Positions 26,001 to 33,719 of a DNA stretch of 64,000 bases are shown in pieces. The notes below the pieces were generated by a model, which was given only the letters and a program-made list of their open reading frames with translations, was not told the origin of the DNA and did no database searches. Source of the stretch: Saccharothrix ecbatanensis (lineage in GTDB: Bacteria; Actinomycetota; Actinomycetes; Mycobacteriales; Pseudonocardiaceae); the NCBI RefSeq assembly GCF_014205015.1, contig NZ_JACHMO010000001.1, positions 7,874,001-7,938,000 on the forward strand, given 5' to 3'. The position numbers and the translations under genes were made by a program. Position 1 is the stretch's first letter. Every line of letters begins with the position of its first letter.

Positions 26001-26640
26001 GCGCTTTCTCGTCGCCGTACGCCTTGGCGGCCGGGGTTCCGGTCAACTCGACGAACACGGTGACCGGCCCGCTGGCGCCGGCAAGCTCACCGGTCTGCGC
26101 GGATGCACCGGGCTGGGCGAGCACTGGCCGGCCGAACACACCGGGTCGACCGAACACGCCGGCTTGACCCAGCACACCGGCTTGGGCGAGCACACCGGCT
26201 TCGGCGGGCGCCTCAGCTTGGGCGGGCACACCGGCTTGAGCAGGCTTGTCAGCTTGGGCGGGCACACTGGTTTGGGCGGACGCGTCGGCTTGAGCCCGCA
26301 CCCCGGTTTGGGTGGACGCGTCGGCTTGAGCGGGCACACCGGTTTGGGAGGGCGCGCCGGTCATGCTTTGCAGGGGTCCCCGCCGGGGGGTCCCCTGTTC
26401 TTGATCCTGCCGGCCGGCACCGACGTTTTCGCGTCCTCCGCCCCGACCTGTGGACAACTCCGCGCCGTCGATCCGCCCGAAGCCCGCGTGCCCGGAGCGG
26501 TTCGGTGGCAAGGGCTCGGCGAAAGGGTGGGCCGGGTCGGCGGCTGCCTGGACAGCCGCCGGCGGTGTCCCGACCGCTACCGTGACGAGCAGCGCGGCGA
26601 TCGTGGCGGCGGACGTCCACGCCGCACGGTGGAGTTTCAT
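23026..26640 (-). CDS. Secreted S8 serine peptidase with PA domain
   Basis: A 1204-residue subtilase. A signal peptide (residues 1-33) is followed by an inhibitor-like propeptide (about 192-290). The catalytic domain has Asp321 (GVIDTGIDYTHADFGG), His388 (CQGHGTHVAG) and Ser729 (GGTSMAAPHVAG), interrupted by a protease-associated insertion (about 545-680) carrying VSEPANVDGCAP and GAEGVLLTATSN. About 400 residues of beta-rich C-terminus follow. Residues about 85-190, between signal and propeptide, are low complexity: (A/P)AQA(D/G)-type repeats encoded by a tandem repeat next to a terminator-like hairpin. That segment looks like an in-frame insertion. It is probably a cell-surface or secreted protease; divergent from the FAH gene. 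Confidence 0.9.
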   Translation of the reverse strand: MKLHRAAWTSAATIAALLVTVAVGTPPAAVQAAADPAHPFAEPLPPNRSGHAGFGRIDGAELSTGRGGGRENVGAGRQDQEQGTPRRGPLQSMTGAPSQTGVPAQADASTQTGVRAQADASAQTSVPAQADKPAQAGVPAQAEAPAEAGVLAQAGVLGQAGVFGRPGVFGRPVLAQPGASAQTGELAGASGPVTVFVELTGTPAAKAYGDEKARGAGDPVAAARAARQHTEDQAGRVLKALRDKDSRARQVAGTRNAVPGMVVTSDAAKLRELTALPEVKTLRRTVPKHVLNSGSVELTRAAQVWRDTGRYGDGVRIGVIDTGIDYTHADFGGPGTTAAYDAVDRTAPWTPTAKVVGGHDFAGDAYDGDVPERAVPAPDTNPLDCQGHGTHVAGSAAGYGVNADGTAFTGDHKSLTPEAVAGMRIGPGTAPKASLYALKVFGCTGSTNLVGPALDWSLDPNGDGDFADRLDVVNLSLGSDFGGQDDPDSLFVRKVVEHGVLVVAAAGNGGDFYDVGGSPANTPEALAVANTRDAFAMLDGVEVAGARHSGQYSKYYTGYASLDRTLPVVPVSEPANVDGCAPITEDLNGKFVWLEWDEDDATRECGSGARTDNAEAAGAEGVLLTATSNNFKAGIAGNAGIPAFQFTAAATAAVRPALADGTLQLRMLGSLRNAAPTTTPNLADTMTPSSSRGARGVAAAKPDVAAPGDTILSAKVGGGAEAVSMGGTSMAAPHVAGIAALVREVRPEWTVEEVKAAIMNTADGQVTDGDDHTAGKPEAPMRVGAGRVDAFDAVNVDLLAMVQDDPGTVGVSFGPVEAATPMSVEKTVELVNKSSRVRSVTLAHQDATTVPGATFEVWPPTVVLPPGGSRTARVTLRVVPDELRKVADPTVVKQQADAARQFLAEASGRLLVQSDDLTLRVPVYAAPKPVGDVEAVDRGDGAVVVRGRVVAQGEGDQAYRSLVSAFELQGISPELPACAQGVQVDCAVNGSAKGGDLRYVGAAASDGMVAFGVATWHDWVTLGDTNSPEIGIDTGGDGVNDYVVRAVKPTDALGHVTADVWLARTVRVADGEVVDEQPLNGQYGDVDTNVMDSDVVVLPVTLTALGIDPAAASARFTYTAGMRGQYSAPGNTDGFVDRIGAPMSFDPLRPGLGLAGGVTFVAESEAALEVVRDAESLAADKADSLLLLHHHNASGDRAQVLAPR
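26120..26440. repeat. Tandem repeat plus hairpin composite inside the S8 gene
   Basis: On the plus strand, imperfect repeats containing GCACACCGGCTTG are followed by the hairpin GCAGGGGTCCCC...GGGGTCCCCTG (26370-26397) and then TTGATCCTGCC with GGCACCGAC. The same order and sequence recur at 41990-42280 in an intergenic region. Confidence 0.65.
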
Positions 26641-26755
26641 CGCGACCTTTCGTAGCCGGGATTCATCGGACCACTATCCGGACAACCTCTAGACGGACCT
26701 ACCCAAGACGGCTATACATCCGATCTGTCGACCGGTTTGTAAAGGAGGGCCTGCC

Positions 26756-27610
26756 GTGCAGTTGATGCGTCTGGGACCGTCGGGAGCCGAGCGTCCCGCC
26801 GTCCGTGCCGACGACGGCCTCACGTACGACCTGACGCCCCTGACCGACGACCTGACCGGCGCGTTCCTCGCCGACGACGGCATCGCCCGCACCCAGGCCG
26901 CGCTCGCCGCGAAAGAACTCCACCCGATCGTGGTCGACGGATTGCGGATCGGACCCCCGGTGACGGGCGTCGGCAAGATCGTCTGCATCGGCCTCAACTA
27001 CCGCGACCACGCCGAGGAGACCGGCGCGACGGCCCCGTCCGAACCGGTGATGTTCCTCAAGACCCCGGACACGATCATCGGCCCGGACGACGAGGTGCTG
27101 GTGCCGCGCCACTCGGTGAAGACCGACTGGGAGGTCGAGCTCGCCGTCGTGATCGGCCGCACCGCCCGGTACCTGGAGTCCACCGACGAGGCCCTGACCT
27201 GCGTCGCCGGGTACACGCTGTCCCACGACGTCAGCGAACGCGAGTTCCAGCTGGAGCGCGGCGGACAGTGGGACAAGGGCAAGAACTGCGAGACGTTCAA
27301 CCCGCTCGGCCCCTTCCTCCTGCCCGCCGACGAAGTGGCCGACCCCCAGGCGCTCGGCATGCGGCTGTGGGTCAACGGCGTGCCGCGCCAGGACTCGTCC
27401 ACCAAGAACATGATCTTTCCGGTGGCCGAGCTGGTCCGCTACCTGAGCTGGTTCCTCGTCCTCCGACCGGGCGACGTCATCAACACCGGCACACCCGCCG
27501 GCGTCGCCCTCGGCCAACCCGAGCCGAAGCCGTACCTGCGCGCGGGCGACGTGGTGGAGTTGGAGATCGACGGGCTGGGCCGGCAGCGGCAGACGTTCGG
27601 GCAGGCCTGA
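26756..27610 (+). CDS. Fumarylacetoacetate hydrolase family protein
   Basis: A 284-residue FAH-fold enzyme. The catalytic core shows IGLNYRDHAEETG, PVMFLKTPDTIIGP, DWEVELAVVIG with metal-binding acidic residues, and NTGTPAGVALG. These enzymes cleave C-C bonds in acylpyruvates or diketo acids. Next to an SDR and an AKR the best guess is 2,4-diketo-3-deoxy-L-fuconate hydrolase in non-phosphorylative deoxy-sugar breakdown. The GTG at 26756 has AAAGGAGG 7 nt upstream. The fuconate dehydratase and lactonase of that pathway are absent here, so the substrate remains open. Confidence 0.85.
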   Translation: MQLMRLGPSGAERPAVRADDGLTYDLTPLTDDLTGAFLADDGIARTQAALAAKELHPIVVDGLRIGPPVTGVGKIVCIGLNYRDHAEETGATAPSEPVMFLKTPDTIIGPDDEVLVPRHSVKTDWEVELAVVIGRTARYLESTDEALTCVAGYTLSHDVSEREFQLERGGQWDKGKNCETFNPLGPFLLPADEVADPQALGMRLWVNGVPRQDSSTKNMIFPVAELVRYLSWFLVLRPGDVINTGTPAGVALGQPEPKPYLRAGDVVELEIDGLGRQRQTFGQA

Positions 27611-27683
27611 TGACGGCCGGCGCGACGAGACCCTGACCGACCACCGGTACCGGACGTCCGGTGTGGACAGATGTGGAGGAGCG

Positions 27684-28439
27684 GTGAGCGAGTTCGCAGG
27701 ACTGGTCGCGGTGGTGACCGGCGGCGCGTCGGGCATCGGCCTGGCCACCGCCCGGCTGTTGGCCGAACGGGGCGCGACCGCGGTGGCGCTGGACCTCGAC
27801 CCCGACGTCGACCCGCCGGTGCACGGCATCAGGGCGGACGTCACGGACGACGCGTCGGTGCGTGCCGCGATCGCCGAGGTGGTCGAGCGGTTCGGCCGGC
27901 TCGACGTGGTGGTCAACAACGCGGGCGTCGGCGCGCAGGGTGACGTGACCGCGAACCCGGACGACGAGTGGCACCGCGTGCTGGACGTGAACGTGGTCGG
28001 CATGGCGCGCGTCGCCCGTGCCGCGCTGCCGCACCTGAAGAAGTCGCCGTCGGCGGCGATCGTGAACACCGGCTCCATCGCCGCCTGGGCCGGTCTGCCG
28101 CAGCGCGCGTTGTACTCGGCGAGCAAGGGCGCGGTGCACGCGTTGACGCTCGCCATGGCCGCCGACTACGTGCGCGAGGGCATCCGCGTGAATGCCGTGG
28201 CGCCCGGCACCGCCGACACCCCGTGGGTGGGCCGGCTGCTCGACTCCGCACCGGACCCGGCCGCCGAACGGGCCGCGCTGGAGGCCAGGCAGCCGCACGG
28301 ACGGCTGGTCTCGGCGGACGAGGTCGCGGGCGCCATCGCCTACCTCGCCGGTCCGCTCTCCGGTTCCACCGCCGGCACCGTCCTGGCCGTGGACGGCGGC
28401 ATGCACGGGCTGCGGCTGCGTGCACCTGGAAACAAGTAG
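27684..28439 (+). CDS. Short-chain dehydrogenase/reductase
   Basis: A 251-residue classical SDR. The cofactor motif is TGGASGIG (about residues 13-20), NNAG follows, the catalytic triad Ser-Tyr-Lys lies in NTGSIAAW and YSASKGAV, and the C-terminal DGGMHGL is typical. NAD preference is suggested by the acidic residue in ALDLDPD. It is related to 2-keto-3-deoxy-L-fuconate dehydrogenases by gene context. GTG at 27684 was chosen for the GGAGGA at 27675-27680. It sits between the FAH and AKR genes in one operon. Confidence 0.88.
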   Translation: MSEFAGLVAVVTGGASGIGLATARLLAERGATAVALDLDPDVDPPVHGIRADVTDDASVRAAIAEVVERFGRLDVVVNNAGVGAQGDVTANPDDEWHRVLDVNVVGMARVARAALPHLKKSPSAAIVNTGSIAAWAGLPQRALYSASKGAVHALTLAMAADYVREGIRVNAVAPGTADTPWVGRLLDSAPDPAAERAALEARQPHGRLVSADEVAGAIAYLAGPLSGSTAGTVLAVDGGMHGLRLRAPGNK

Positions 28440-28442
28440 GAC

Positions 28443-29378
28443 GTGACGGTCATGATTCCTTTGCCGCGACTGGGGTTCGGTGGCGGACCGATCGGCAACC
28501 TGTACACGGAAGTGTCCGATTCGGACGCTTTCGGCGCGCTGGAAACCGCGTGGGGCAACGGGGTCCGGTACTTCGACACCGCACCTCACTACGGGCTCGG
28601 CCTGTCCGAACGGCGGATCGGCGAGTTCCTGGCGGACAAGCCGCGCTCGTCGTTCGTGGTGTCGACGAAGGTCGGCCGGGTGTTGGAGCCGTGCACCGGC
28701 GGCGGTGAGGACCGTGCGAACGGGTTCGCCGTGCCCGCGACGCACCGCAGGCGGTGGGATTTCAGCGCCGACGGCGTGCGGCGGTCGCTGGAGTCCTCTT
28801 TGGACCGGCTGGGCCTGGACCGGGTCGACGTGGTGTACCTGCACGACCCGGACGAGCACGGTGACCAGGCCATCGCGGAAGCCGTGCCCGCATTGGCGGC
28901 GCTGCGGTCCGAGGGCGCCGTCCGGGCGATCGGCGTCGGAATGAACCAGTGGGAGCTGCCCGCCCGATTCGTCCGCGAGACCGACGTGGACGTGGTGCTG
29001 CTCGCCGGCCGGTACACCGTGCTGGAGCAGACGGGGGCCGAGCTGCTGACGTTGTGCGCGTCGCGCGGGGTGTCCGTGGTGGCGGCGGGAGTGTTCAACT
29101 CCGGGCTGCTCGCGCGGCCCGAAGTGGGGGACACCTACGACTACCGGGCCGCACCCGTGTCGCTGGTGGAGAAGGCGCGGCGGATCGCCGAGGTGTGCTC
29201 GCGGCACGGCGTGACGCTGCCGCAGGCGGCAATCGCGTTCCCGTTCCGGCACCCGGCGGTGGTGTCCGTGCTGCTGGGCGTGCGGACGGCGGACGAGATG
29301 CGGGCGAACGCGTCGGCCGCGTCCGCACCGGTGCCTGACGCGTTGTGGGACGACTTGGCCTCGGCAGGACTGCTGTGA
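28443..29378 (+). CDS. Aldo/keto reductase, aldose dehydrogenase type
   Basis: A 311-residue AKR of the L-fucose/D-threo-aldose 1-dehydrogenase group. LGFGGGPIGNLY, FDTAPHYGLGLSERRIG with the catalytic Tyr, STKVGRVL and VYLHDPDEH match that group. It likely oxidises a sugar to its lactone using NAD(P). It begins with GTG 3 nt after the SDR stop; an in-frame ATG at 28452 is a possible alternative. It ends the trio FAH-SDR-AKR. Confidence 0.85.
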   Translation: MTVMIPLPRLGFGGGPIGNLYTEVSDSDAFGALETAWGNGVRYFDTAPHYGLGLSERRIGEFLADKPRSSFVVSTKVGRVLEPCTGGGEDRANGFAVPATHRRRWDFSADGVRRSLESSLDRLGLDRVDVVYLHDPDEHGDQAIAEAVPALAALRSEGAVRAIGVGMNQWELPARFVRETDVDVVLLAGRYTVLEQTGAELLTLCASRGVSVVAAGVFNSGLLARPEVGDTYDYRAAPVSLVEKARRIAEVCSRHGVTLPQAAIAFPFRHPAVVSVLLGVRTADEMRANASAASAPVPDALWDDLASAGLL

Positions 29379-29778
29379 TCGGGGATGTCACGGGTCGGCC
29401 CCGCCACACGCGCCCACAGCACGTACTGACGCCCTGACCGGGCTCAGGCCCGGGGCTAGCGGCGCCGAGGCAGGCGACTTGGCGTTCTCTGGAGGTCAGG
29501 GTGGCCAGCCGGTGCCTGCTGGGCTGTGATCGTCCGTTTGCTCGTGTCCTCGGGCACTCCATGGAGTTCATCGATCTGGTCGTGTTCGTGTCGTCTGTCG
29601 GGCGGCTGCTGAGACGTTGCAGGGCCACCGGCTCAGCGCCTCCCAACGGGGCACGAGCTCCGCGTCGCTCTGCTGGAGGGCTCCCCGGCCAGACTCACGA
29701 GCAAGCAACACCTGCCGGCAGGCCTGGCGCATCCCGCGTGGAGGAGCGGCCGGATAACGACCGCCCACCAGTGTGATG
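29379..29778. other. Non-coding stretch with no convincing gene
   Basis: This 400-bp gap between the aldose dehydrogenase and ohr genes has a possible 91-codon reading frame (29501-29776). It lacks a ribosome site and family resemblance. The stretch could be decayed coding DNA. Confidence 0.4.
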
Positions 29779-29807
29779 CCCCGCTCCCCTCGTCGGGAGA
29801 GGAGCGG
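29779..29807 (-). terminator. Terminator after the ohr-type gene
   Basis: The arms CCCGCTCC and GGAGCGGG form an 8-bp stem 7 bp past the stop at 29814; the inner sequences can extend it with a bulge. It may serve both convergent transcripts. Confidence 0.65.
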
Positions 29808-29813
29808 GCCGTG

Positions 29814-30242
29814 TCACAGCCGGGTGCCGTTGACCGCCAGTGCCACGTCGATGTTGTCGCGTGTGGCGTTGGAGTACGGGCAGACCTGGTGGGCGGACTC
29901 GACCAGTTCGACCGCCTGCTCGCCGGTGATCGACGGCAGCGAGATCCGCAGCTCGACGCCGAGCTTGAAGCGGCCGCCGTCGATCGGGATCAGTGAGACC
30001 GACGAGTCGATCTCCGCGTCGTCCGCCTTGAGGTTCGCGCGCTGCCCGAGCAGGGCGAGCGTCGCACCGAAACAGGCGGCGTACCCGATCGCGAAGAGCT
30101 GCTCGGGGTCGGCTCCCTCACCGTCCCCGCCCAGCTCTTTGGGCATCCGCAGGTCCAGGTCCAGCCGTCCGTCGGACGTGCGCCCTCGGCCGTTCCTTCC
30201 CCCGGTGACGTGCGCCTCCGCCGTGTACAGCGCCTCGGTCAT
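29814..30242 (-). CDS. Organic hydroperoxide resistance protein (Ohr/OsmC family)
   Basis: A 142-residue peroxidase of the Ohr group that reduces organic hydroperoxides using a Cys pair. Cys57 lies in YAACFGATL and Cys121 in HQVCPYSNAT; family arginine and glutamate positions appear in the N-terminal half (NGRGRTSDG, PEQLFAIGY). The length is normal. It is divergent from the LLM oxidoreductase gene across a 101-bp promoter region. No ohrR-like MarR gene is adjacent. Confidence 0.92.
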   Translation of the reverse strand: MTEALYTAEAHVTGGRNGRGRTSDGRLDLDLRMPKELGGDGEGADPEQLFAIGYAACFGATLALLGQRANLKADDAEIDSSVSLIPIDGGRFKLGVELRISLPSITGEQAVELVESAHQVCPYSNATRDNIDVALAVNGTRL

Positions 30243-30343
30243 CCTGAACTCCCTTCGTTAGCTACCAGGACAAGAACTTGGCACTTCAAAAACAGAAAGT
30301 CAACGGGTTAAGATCAGGAACCTGACGAGACCCCGGAGGAAAG

Positions 30344-31288
30344 ATGGCGAAGCTGGCGGTCGGCTACCTGCTGCCGACGCGTGACCAGACCGTGCTGGGA
30401 GAGCACGAACCAGGACGGCTCGTGGCCCAGGCACGGCGGGCGGAGGAGCTGGGCCTGGACTCGGTCTGGGCCGGCGACAGCCCCGTGACCAGGCCGCGCG
30501 CGGATCCACTGCTGCTGTTGGCCGCCGTCGCCCAGGCCACCGAACGCGTCATGCTCGGCACGGCGGTGCTGCTGCCGGCACTGCGCCATCCGATCCTGTT
30601 GGCGCACCAACTGGCCACCCTCGACCGGCTGTCGGGGGGACGGGTGATCGCGGGCATGGGCGGCGGGTTCCCGAACCCGAACACCCGGGCCCAGTTCGCC
30701 GCGGTCGGCATCGGATACGGCCGCCGCGTCAGCCGCATGGAGGAGTCGATCGACGTCATGCGGCGGCTCTGGTCGGGGGAGGCGGTCTCCTACCAGGGCG
30801 AGCACTTCGCGTTCACGGACGTGCGGCTCGCGCCCCCGCCGGCCCGGCCGGGAGGGCCGCCGATCTGGCTGGCGGGCAGCGGTGGTCCGGCGCTACGGCG
30901 TGTGGCCCGCCTCGCCGACGGCTGGCTCCCCTATCCACCCGAGGCGACGACGTACGCGGTGGAACGGGAGGCCATCGAACAGGCCTCGACCCGTTCGGTC
31001 ACCCCCGCGCTGTACGCGACGCTCTGTCTGGACGAGGACCCGGAGCAGGCGCACCGCCGGCTGCGGACGAGCATCGAGCGCTACTACGGCATGCCGCTCG
31101 AGTTCATCGCGTCGATCCAGACCGTGTTCGCCGGTACCGCCCGCCAGGCCGCCGACTGGTTGACCGGCTACACCGCGGCCGGCGCTCGCCACCTGGTGAT
31201 CCGCCTGGCCACCGACGACCACGACAAGGGCCTGGAGGAGTTCGCAGACCAAGTTCTGCCCCTGCTGCACGAGGAGGATCACCGATGA
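30344..31288 (+). CDS. LLM-class flavin-dependent oxidoreductase
   Basis: A 314-residue luciferase-like monooxygenase or F420-dependent reductase. Typical segments are GLDSVWAGDSP, LGTAVLLPALRHPILLAHQLATLD, GRVIAGMGGGFP and RPGGPPIWLAGSG. FMN or F420 use cannot be settled by eye. The ATG follows CCGGAGGAAAG. It overlaps the downstream hydrolase by four bases (ATGA), starting a three-gene unit with the HxlR regulator. The substrate is unknown. Confidence 0.88.
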   Translation: MAKLAVGYLLPTRDQTVLGEHEPGRLVAQARRAEELGLDSVWAGDSPVTRPRADPLLLLAAVAQATERVMLGTAVLLPALRHPILLAHQLATLDRLSGGRVIAGMGGGFPNPNTRAQFAAVGIGYGRRVSRMEESIDVMRRLWSGEAVSYQGEHFAFTDVRLAPPPARPGGPPIWLAGSGGPALRRVARLADGWLPYPPEATTYAVEREAIEQASTRSVTPALYATLCLDEDPEQAHRRLRTSIERYYGMPLEFIASIQTVFAGTARQAADWLTGYTAAGARHLVIRLATDDHDKGLEEFADQVLPLLHEEDHR

Positions 31289-31977
31289 CCACCACGTTCG
31301 TACTCGTCCACGGCGCCTGGCACGGCCCATGGGCCTGGGACCGGATCGTCCCGCTGCTGCACGCCGCCGGGGCACGCACGCTCACCCCGGACCTCAGCAC
31401 CCCAGAAGACCGCGGGCTCCATGACCACGCCGAGGAGGTCGTCGCCGCCATCGACAAGGCTCAGGACGACGACCAGCTCGTGCTGGTCGGACACAGTTAC
31501 GCGGGCCTGGTCGTCCGGGAGGCGGCCGACGCGCGGCCCGATGCCGTCGGCCACATCGTCCTCGTGGACGGCTGGGCGGGGGCCGACGGTGCCGGCATGT
31601 TCAGCCTGGCCCCCGACACCTTCGAACAGACCATGCGTGCGGCGGCCGACACGCACGGGGACGGCCGGCAGATCCCGGCCCCACCCCCGGCGGCGTTCGG
31701 CATCGTCGACCCCGACGACACGGCCTGGCTGGCCCCGCGTCTGCTCCCGCAGCCGCTGCGCACCTTCACCGAAGCCACTCGCTTGAGCGGGGCTGTCGAC
31801 CGGATTCCCGGCACGGCCATCTACTGCGCGCCGCTGACCTACCCGTTCGACCGGTTCGGCAAGGCCGTCGGGTACGCCACACTCGCGCTGAACGGCCCGC
31901 ACGACGTGATGCTCACCGATCCCGAGCCACTCGCCAGGCTGCTCCTGGAGTTCAGGAACGGGAAGCGCGAAGTCTAG
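31285..31977 (+). CDS. Alpha/beta hydrolase
   Basis: A 230-residue hydrolase of the small esterase type. The oxyanion region is VLVHGAWHGPWAWD, the nucleophile elbow is GHSYAGLV with Ser near residue 72, and GPHDVML near the C-terminus supplies the His. It resembles MhpC/salicylate-esterase-like proteins common in actinomycetes. The ATG start is inside the end of the LLM gene, showing translational coupling. It may act on the product of the LLM enzyme. Confidence 0.85.
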   Translation: MTTTFVLVHGAWHGPWAWDRIVPLLHAAGARTLTPDLSTPEDRGLHDHAEEVVAAIDKAQDDDQLVLVGHSYAGLVVREAADARPDAVGHIVLVDGWAGADGAGMFSLAPDTFEQTMRAAADTHGDGRQIPAPPPAAFGIVDPDDTAWLAPRLLPQPLRTFTEATRLSGAVDRIPGTAIYCAPLTYPFDRFGKAVGYATLALNGPHDVMLTDPEPLARLLLEFRNGKREV

Positions 31978-31986
31978 AGTGATGAA

Positions 31987-32673
31987 GTGGAACAGCGAAC
32001 GTACAACCAGTACTGCGCGACCGCACGCACCCTCGACCTCGTCGGCGAGCGCTGGACGCTGCTGCTGATCCGCGAACTGCTGACCGGGCCCAAGCGGTTC
32101 GGTGACCTCCAGGCCAGCCTGCGCGGCCTCGGCACCGGACTGCTGGCCGCCCGCCTGAAGCACCTGGAACGCGAGGGACTCGCACACAAGATCACGCTCC
32201 CGCCGCCCGCCCGCACCCCCGCCTACGCCCTCACCGAGGCCGGCGAGGAACTCGGACCGCCGATCCTGGAACTGGCTCGATGGGGCCTGAAGTGGGCGAT
32301 GGGCGAACGACGCGAGACCGAGACGTTCCATCCCGGCTGGGCCGTGCTCGGCCTACGGGCCTGCTTCGACGCCGAGGCCGCCGCCGGACTCCGCGCGGTC
32401 TACGAGTTCCGCATCGACGACGAGGTCTTCCACGCCCGCATCGCCGACGGCACGATCGAGGCACTGCACGGACCCGCCCAACACCCGGACGCGACCATCA
32501 CCATCAGCGAGGCAGCCTTCCTCGACGTGACCAGCCACGGTCTGACCTTCGCCGACGCGATCGAGACCGGCGCCGCGTCGGCGTCCGGCGACAGCGCGGC
32601 ACTGCGCAGGCTGAAGGGCCTCTTCCGACTGCCGCCCTCGCGATCCCGCAACGCGGACCAACCCCCGTCCTGA
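31987..32673 (+). CDS. HxlR-family regulator with SCP2-like C-terminus
   Basis: A 228-residue protein. The N-terminal winged helix (residues 1-105) carries the HxlR signature YCATARTLDLVGERWTLLLI and GPKRFGDLQ, including the conserved Cys. The C-terminal half (about 125-210) looks like a sterol-carrier-like domain, with DATITISEAAFLDV and GDSAALRRL. It could bind a hydrophobic effector linked to the LLM-hydrolase pair. GTG at 31987, 9 bp after the hydrolase stop, is chosen. Convergent with the FCD regulator; the 179-bp gap between them shows no strong terminator. Confidence 0.85.
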   Translation: MEQRTYNQYCATARTLDLVGERWTLLLIRELLTGPKRFGDLQASLRGLGTGLLAARLKHLEREGLAHKITLPPPARTPAYALTEAGEELGPPILELARWGLKWAMGERRETETFHPGWAVLGLRACFDAEAAAGLRAVYEFRIDDEVFHARIADGTIEALHGPAQHPDATITISEAAFLDVTSHGLTFADAIETGAASASGDSAALRRLKGLFRLPPSRSRNADQPPS

Positions 32674-32852
32674 TCACGCCCAATCCCACTAGCCCCTTTC
32701 GGCGCACCCGTTGCCGTGCGGTCCGTAAGCGCCCCAAGACGTCTGGCGACAGCAACGCCGGAGTGTCGCGATTACGACGCCAATGGGCATCGCCCGGCCG
32801 AGATCGGAATCGGCCTGAGCTGCGAAAACAGCTTAAGTCACTGGCATTGGGC

Positions 32853-33527
32853 TTAGGCCAGGTCGGACAGCCACTGCTCGACGCCGGCCACGTGCACCGT
32901 GGACCACGAGCGGGCCAGTTCGGGTTGGTGCGCGGCCAGTGCGTCGACGATGGCGCGGTGCTCGGCGACGGTCCGGTCCACCGCGCCGCCCTGCGTGATG
33001 CCCCGCCAGATGCGCACCCGCACGGTCGGGCCGGCCAGGGTGTCCAGCAGCTGGGCCAGGTAGGCGTTGCCCGAGCCCTGCGCGATGGCGCGGTGGAACT
33101 CCAGGTCGTGGTCGACCAGTTCCTCCACCGACTCGGCGGACTCGGCGGCGTCGCACAGGGCGCGCAACGCGGCGATCTCCTCGGGGTTCACGCGCTGCGC
33201 CGCCAGCGCCGCGGCGGCCGGTTCGAGGATGCGCCGGACTTGGAGGACCTCCAGCACCGAGTCCTCGCCGCGGTGCAGGTCGAGCACGAACGACAACGCG
33301 CCGAGCAGGTCGTCGGCCCGCAGGCTCGACACGTACGTGCCGTCACCCTGCCGCACGTCCAACACCCTGACCAGCGACAACGCCTTGACCGCCTCGCGCA
33401 GCGAGTTCCGTGACAGGCCGAGCCGCTCGGCGAGATCCGCCTCGCGCGGCAGCCGGTCGCCCGGCTTCAGCTCACCCGAGACGATCATCTCCTTGACGCG
33501 CAGGATGGCGTCGTCGGTAACTGCCAC
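32853..33527 (-). CDS. GntR-family regulator, FadR/FCD type
   Basis: A 224-residue repressor with an N-terminal winged helix (LKPGDRLPREADLAERLGLS, RNSLREAVKALS) and an all-helical FCD effector domain. The metal-binding Asp/His positions are plausible in VDHDLEFHRAIA and VAEHRAIVDAL. Such proteins sense sugar acids or related carboxylates. The GTG start has GAGGA upstream. It is divergent from nagA; a palindrome at 33644-33658 could be its operator. Confidence 0.88.
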   Translation of the reverse strand: MAVTDDAILRVKEMIVSGELKPGDRLPREADLAERLGLSRNSLREAVKALSLVRVLDVRQGDGTYVSSLRADDLLGALSFVLDLHRGEDSVLEVLQVRRILEPAAAALAAQRVNPEEIAALRALCDAAESAESVEELVDHDLEFHRAIAQGSGNAYLAQLLDTLAGPTVRVRIWRGITQGGAVDRTVAEHRAIVDALAAHQPELARSWSTVHVAGVEQWLSDLA

Positions 33528-33643
33528 GGCGGTCCTCGACTCGTCAGCTAGACCTCGGATGTCTGCCGCCCAGTATGGGCCACGCCGGATCGCCGCGCGG
33601 CCGGATCGCCGCGCGGCGAGAAGTTCACCATGCTCTACTCTAT

Positions 33644-33658
33644 TCGGTTATCTTATAA
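33644..33658. promoter_or_regulatory. Palindrome GGTTAT-CTT-ATAACC between regulator and nagA
   Basis: Perfect 6-bp arms with a 3-nt centre lie 117 bp from the FCD regulator start and 62 bp from nagA. This is a candidate operator of the divergent GntR protein. Confidence 0.45.
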
Positions 33659-33691
33659 CCACACGTGACGGCTTCCGCCACTTCCGGTCAT

Positions 33692-33707
33692 AATGGTCTG
33701 GACCATT
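33692..33707. promoter_or_regulatory. DasR-responsive element (dre) before nagA
   Basis: AATGGTC-TG-GACCATT has 7-bp arms and matches the dre consensus around TGGTCTAGACCA at 11 of 12 core positions. It ends 13 bp before the nagA start, so bound DasR would block transcription or translation initiation. Confidence 0.8.
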
Positions 33708-33719
33708 TGAGGAGGGACC

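Noticed and set aside
29501..29776. 91-codon frame between the aldose dehydrogenase and ohr genes
   Set aside because: No ribosome site and no recognisable motif; a transposase remnant was considered but nothing supports it.
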